A stretch of 7,694 nucleotides of DNA from positions 1 to 7,694 of the forward strand of contig JABJQE010000025.1 of assembly GCA_018663565.1 (NCBI GenBank), written 5' to 3'. This stretch comes from Phycisphaerae bacterium. Lineage in GTDB: Bacteria; Planctomycetota; Phycisphaerae; Phycisphaerales; SM1A02. The notes beneath the pieces are model-generated. The model saw only the letters and a list, made by a program, of their open reading frames with translations, was not told the DNA's origin and did not search any database. Position 1 is the first letter of the stretch; every line of letters starts with the position of its first letter. A program made the translations under genes and the position numbers. This document shows, piece after piece, positions 5,917 through 7,694 of the stretch.

Positions 5917-6974
5917 ATACAAAACTCTTTCAGCGATTGTGTGAAACGCCCGGTGTTGCTGGCCGTGAAGAACGTGTGCGTGAAGTTGTTCGTGGAGCGA
6001 TTCGCGGGCTTTTCGACGAGGTGCGAGAGGATGCGATGGGTTCGCTCATCTGCACACGTAAGGCCACGGGCGGGACCAAGCGGAAGCCTACTCGCGTATT
6101 GATCTGTGCGCATATGGACGAGATTGGTTTCTATGTGCGGCACGTCGATGACAACGGCTACGCCTGGGTAAACCCAGCGGGGGGCTTTGATCCTCGGAAT
6201 CTGTTTCATCGTCGAGTGCTCGTTTGCACAGACAAGGGCGATCATGTTGGCATCATGACCTCGGGGGGAAAGCCAGTGCATATTGCATCGCCTGAAGATC
6301 GCAAGCAGATTCCCGAGCCACTCGGGTTCTATATTGATCTTGGCATGGCCGCAGCCAAGGCGAAGAAGACCGTGCAGGTTGGTGACTACGTGGTCATGCA
6401 CGAGCCATTTGTAGAGCAGCCGGAAGCCTTTGTGTCAAAGGCGATTGACAATCGATTTGCAGTGTTTGCTGCGATTGAGGCTGTCACGAAGCTCAACAAG
6501 GCTCGTGGAAAAACTGGCCAGCACGCATGCGAAATCGTCGTGGCCTTTACGACGCAGGAAGAAGTGGGCTTGCGCGGGGCGATCTCGGCTGCCCAATCGG
6601 TCGATGCCGATTTTGGAATTGGCCTTGATGTCACACTGTGCGCCGACACGCCTGGCGTTCCAGAAGCGGACCGAGTGACCAAGCGTGGCGATGGTGCCGG
6701 TGTCATGTTTATGGATAGTTCGATGATTGCTGATCGCGATCTCGCTGAATCAATTTGCTCACTCGCGAAACGCAAGAAGATTTCCTATCAGCGATGCATT
6801 TTGCCACGAGGTGGTCAGGATGGGGCTGCTATTCAACGGTCTGGTCGAGGCGTTCGATGCGCCGCAATTGTGTGCGGCACACGCTATGTCCACACAATTA
6901 CAGAGTCTATTGAGAAGAGCGACTTGCAAGCCACAATTGATTTGCTTGCAGCTTGGATGACAAGCGTCAAGTAG
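5913..6974 (+). CDS. M42-family metallo-aminopeptidase (FrvX/glutamyl-aminopeptidase type)
   Basis: A 353-residue cytoplasmic peptidase, the normal length for family M42. These enzymes form large tetrahedral complexes with two divalent metals per subunit (Zn, Co or Mn) and trim N-terminal residues from peptides. Visible ligands and catalytic residues are AHMDEIG at 66-72 (H67, metal; D69, catalytic partner), AIDNR at 177-181 (D179, bridging metal ligand), TTQEEVGLRG at 213-222 (E216 catalytic base, E217 metal), GLDVT at 237-241 (D239 metal) and RYVHTITESI at 324-333 (H327 metal). All are present, so the enzyme should be active. AIDNR in place of the common ALDDR/ALDNR is a minor variation. 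Peptide preference cannot be read from sequence. The ATG at 5913 overlaps the ATPase stop by four bases (ATGA), which favours it over an upstream in-frame ATG at 5865 inside the ATPase. M42 enzymes are sometimes labelled cellulases in databases; nothing supports that here. Confidence 0.93.
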   Translation: MNTKLFQRLCETPGVAGREERVREVVRGAIRGLFDEVREDAMGSLICTRKATGGTKRKPTRVLICAHMDEIGFYVRHVDDNGYAWVNPAGGFDPRNLFHRRVLVCTDKGDHVGIMTSGGKPVHIASPEDRKQIPEPLGFYIDLGMAAAKAKKTVQVGDYVVMHEPFVEQPEAFVSKAIDNRFAVFAAIEAVTKLNKARGKTGQHACEIVVAFTTQEEVGLRGAISAAQSVDADFGIGLDVTLCADTPGVPEADRVTKRGDGAGVMFMDSSMIADRDLAESICSLAKRKKISYQRCILPRGGQDGAAIQRSGRGVRCAAIVCGTRYVHTITESIEKSDLQATIDLLAAWMTSVK

Positions 6975-6982
6975 GAAGGAAG
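6973..6982 (+). promoter_or_regulatory. Shine-Dalgarno site of the YceI-family gene
   Basis: AGGAAGGAAG begins at the stop codon of the M42 gene and ends 4 bases before the ATG at 6987. It is the strongest ribosome site on the plus strand, while the other genes in the run have weak or no such sites. This suggests that the YceI-like protein is made at a higher level from the shared transcript. Confidence 0.7.
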
Positions 6983-6986
6983 TAAT

Positions 6987-7589
6987 ATGTTGAAGTCTGT
7001 TGTTGTCGGAATTGTCGTTGCGGGATGTTCACTCGGCGCCGCGTCGGTACAGGAAGGCGAAGGCGCGAAGATTGAGGTCTTTGAACTTGACCCCGTACAC
7101 TCGTCTACCCTCTTTCGCATTCACCATGCTGGGGCAGGGCGGTTCTGGGGTCGTTTCAATAAGGTGTCTGGCACAGTCGCGTGGCCGCGTGATGACTCGG
7201 CTGCACCTGTGTTTGACGTTAGCGTGAAGACCGAAAGCGTTGATACCGGAAACGATCGGCTTGATGGCCACCTCAAAGGACCGGATTTCTTCAATGCCCG
7301 AGAGTTTCCCGCCGTAACGTTCAAGAGCACTTCCGCAGAGCGGCTACGCGATGGGTTCTGGAAAGTCACGGGTGATATGACCATGCTTGGCGTGACCAAG
7401 CCTGTTACCGCTGAAGTTGAAGTGACGGGCGTACGAGGCAATCCTGTGCTAGCCAAGGCTGGATGGGAGGCCGTGTTCCAAATCAATCGATCCGATTTTG
7501 GAATGGACTGGGGTATTGACAATGCCGCGCTGAGCAATGACGTCAAACTCATTGTGGCGCTCGAGGGTGGCATCGAGCCGGGGCAATAG
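6987..7589 (+). CDS. YceI-family exported protein, possibly a lipoprotein
   Basis: A 200-residue exported protein of the YceI family, lipocalin-like beta barrels that bind long isoprenoid or other amphipathic lipids in the periplasm. Hallmarks in order: DPVHSS at 35-40, a region with TGNDRLDGHLKGPDFF at 87-102 followed by REFPAVTFKS at 105-114, GDMTMLGVTKPV at 129-140, INRSDFG at 166-172 and VKLIVALEG at 186-194. Length and motif spacing are normal. The N-terminus has one Lys, a hydrophobic run and VAGC at 11-14, which fits a lipobox, so C14 may be lipidated. Cleavage by signal peptidase I after LGAAS (about residue 20) is the alternative. Ligand and role are unknown; members have been linked to isoprenoid-quinone handling and to stress responses. 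It follows the M42 gene by 12 bases with a strong ribosome site. Confidence 0.92.
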   Translation: MLKSVVVGIVVAGCSLGAASVQEGEGAKIEVFELDPVHSSTLFRIHHAGAGRFWGRFNKVSGTVAWPRDDSAAPVFDVSVKTESVDTGNDRLDGHLKGPDFFNAREFPAVTFKSTSAERLRDGFWKVTGDMTMLGVTKPVTAEVEVTGVRGNPVLAKAGWEAVFQINRSDFGMDWGIDNAALSNDVKLIVALEGGIEPGQ

Positions 7590-7595
7590 CGTCGC

Positions 7596-7694
7596 ATGAT
7601 TGACTCAGTATTGTGGAGTGTTGGGCTGCCAGTTGCCGGAGCCGGTGTGCTGCTAGCGTGCTGTTGGTGGTTGCTTGGATTGGGGCGGTGGCCC
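7596..7694 (+). CDS. N-terminus of a membrane protein, cut by the right window edge
   Basis: An ATG 6 bases after the YceI-family stop opens a frame that stays open for all 33 remaining codons. The product begins MIDSVLWSVGLPVAGAGVLL, followed by a run rich in Cys, Trp, Leu and Gly and ending GRWP. It has a hydrophobic helix from about residue 6 to 27, so an N-terminal membrane anchor or first transmembrane segment is likely. No Shine-Dalgarno sequence is visible. The tight spacing puts it in the same transcript. Too little is present to name a family. Confidence 0.55.
   Translation, partial: MIDSVLWSVGLPVAGAGVLLACCWWLLGLGRWP

Overview
The window reads as ordinary bacterial chromosome, densely packed with genes. 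The mix is a secreted protein with two DUF1080 (3-keto-disaccharide hydrolase-type) domains, a pyrophosphate-type phosphofructokinase, an M42 aminopeptidase, and several genes without a Shine-Dalgarno sequence. This suggests a Gram-negative member of the Planctomycetota, perhaps Phycisphaerae-like. That placement is inference from gene content; there is no rRNA or other phylogenetic marker here. I see no tRNA, rRNA, CRISPR array, transposase, integrase or attachment site, and no shift in base composition that would suggest a mobile element.

Layout. Two genes point left. A 19-codon fragment of an unknown gene runs off the left edge (start at 59), and the double-DUF1080 secreted protein lies at 1467-190. 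From 1499 rightward everything points right and forms one compact run: PPi-type phosphofructokinase (1499-2767), a tiny two-helix membrane protein (2764-2958), a DsbB-family membrane protein that has lost most of the expected cysteines (2969-3538), a heavy-metal P1B-type ATPase with SPC and HEGST motifs (3544-5916), an M42 metallo-aminopeptidase (5913-6974), a YceI-family exported protein (6987-7589), and the first 33 codons of a membrane protein (7596 to the right edge). Gaps are 4-base overlaps or 5-12 bases, so an operon of at least seven genes is likely. No intergenic stretch exceeds 300 bases; the longest is 60-189.

How the genes relate. The rightward cluster mixes central carbon metabolism (reversible F6P/F1,6BP conversion with PPi), envelope functions (DsbB-like, YceI, small membrane proteins), transition-metal export and peptide turnover by a metal-dependent peptidase. 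Metal homeostasis is a possible link between the ATPase and the M42 enzyme, but the order could equally be chance co-transcription. The most notable non-coding structure is the 31-base gap between the divergent starts at 1467 and 1499. Each start has a TAGSCT -10-like hexamer exactly 7 bases upstream, as expected for a pair of back-to-back promoters giving leaderless mRNAs.

I found no evidence of a wholly new biological system. The points worth checking are the leaderless divergent promoter pair, the cysteine-poor DsbB homologue, the unusual N-terminus of the ATPase, and the unnamed small membrane protein.
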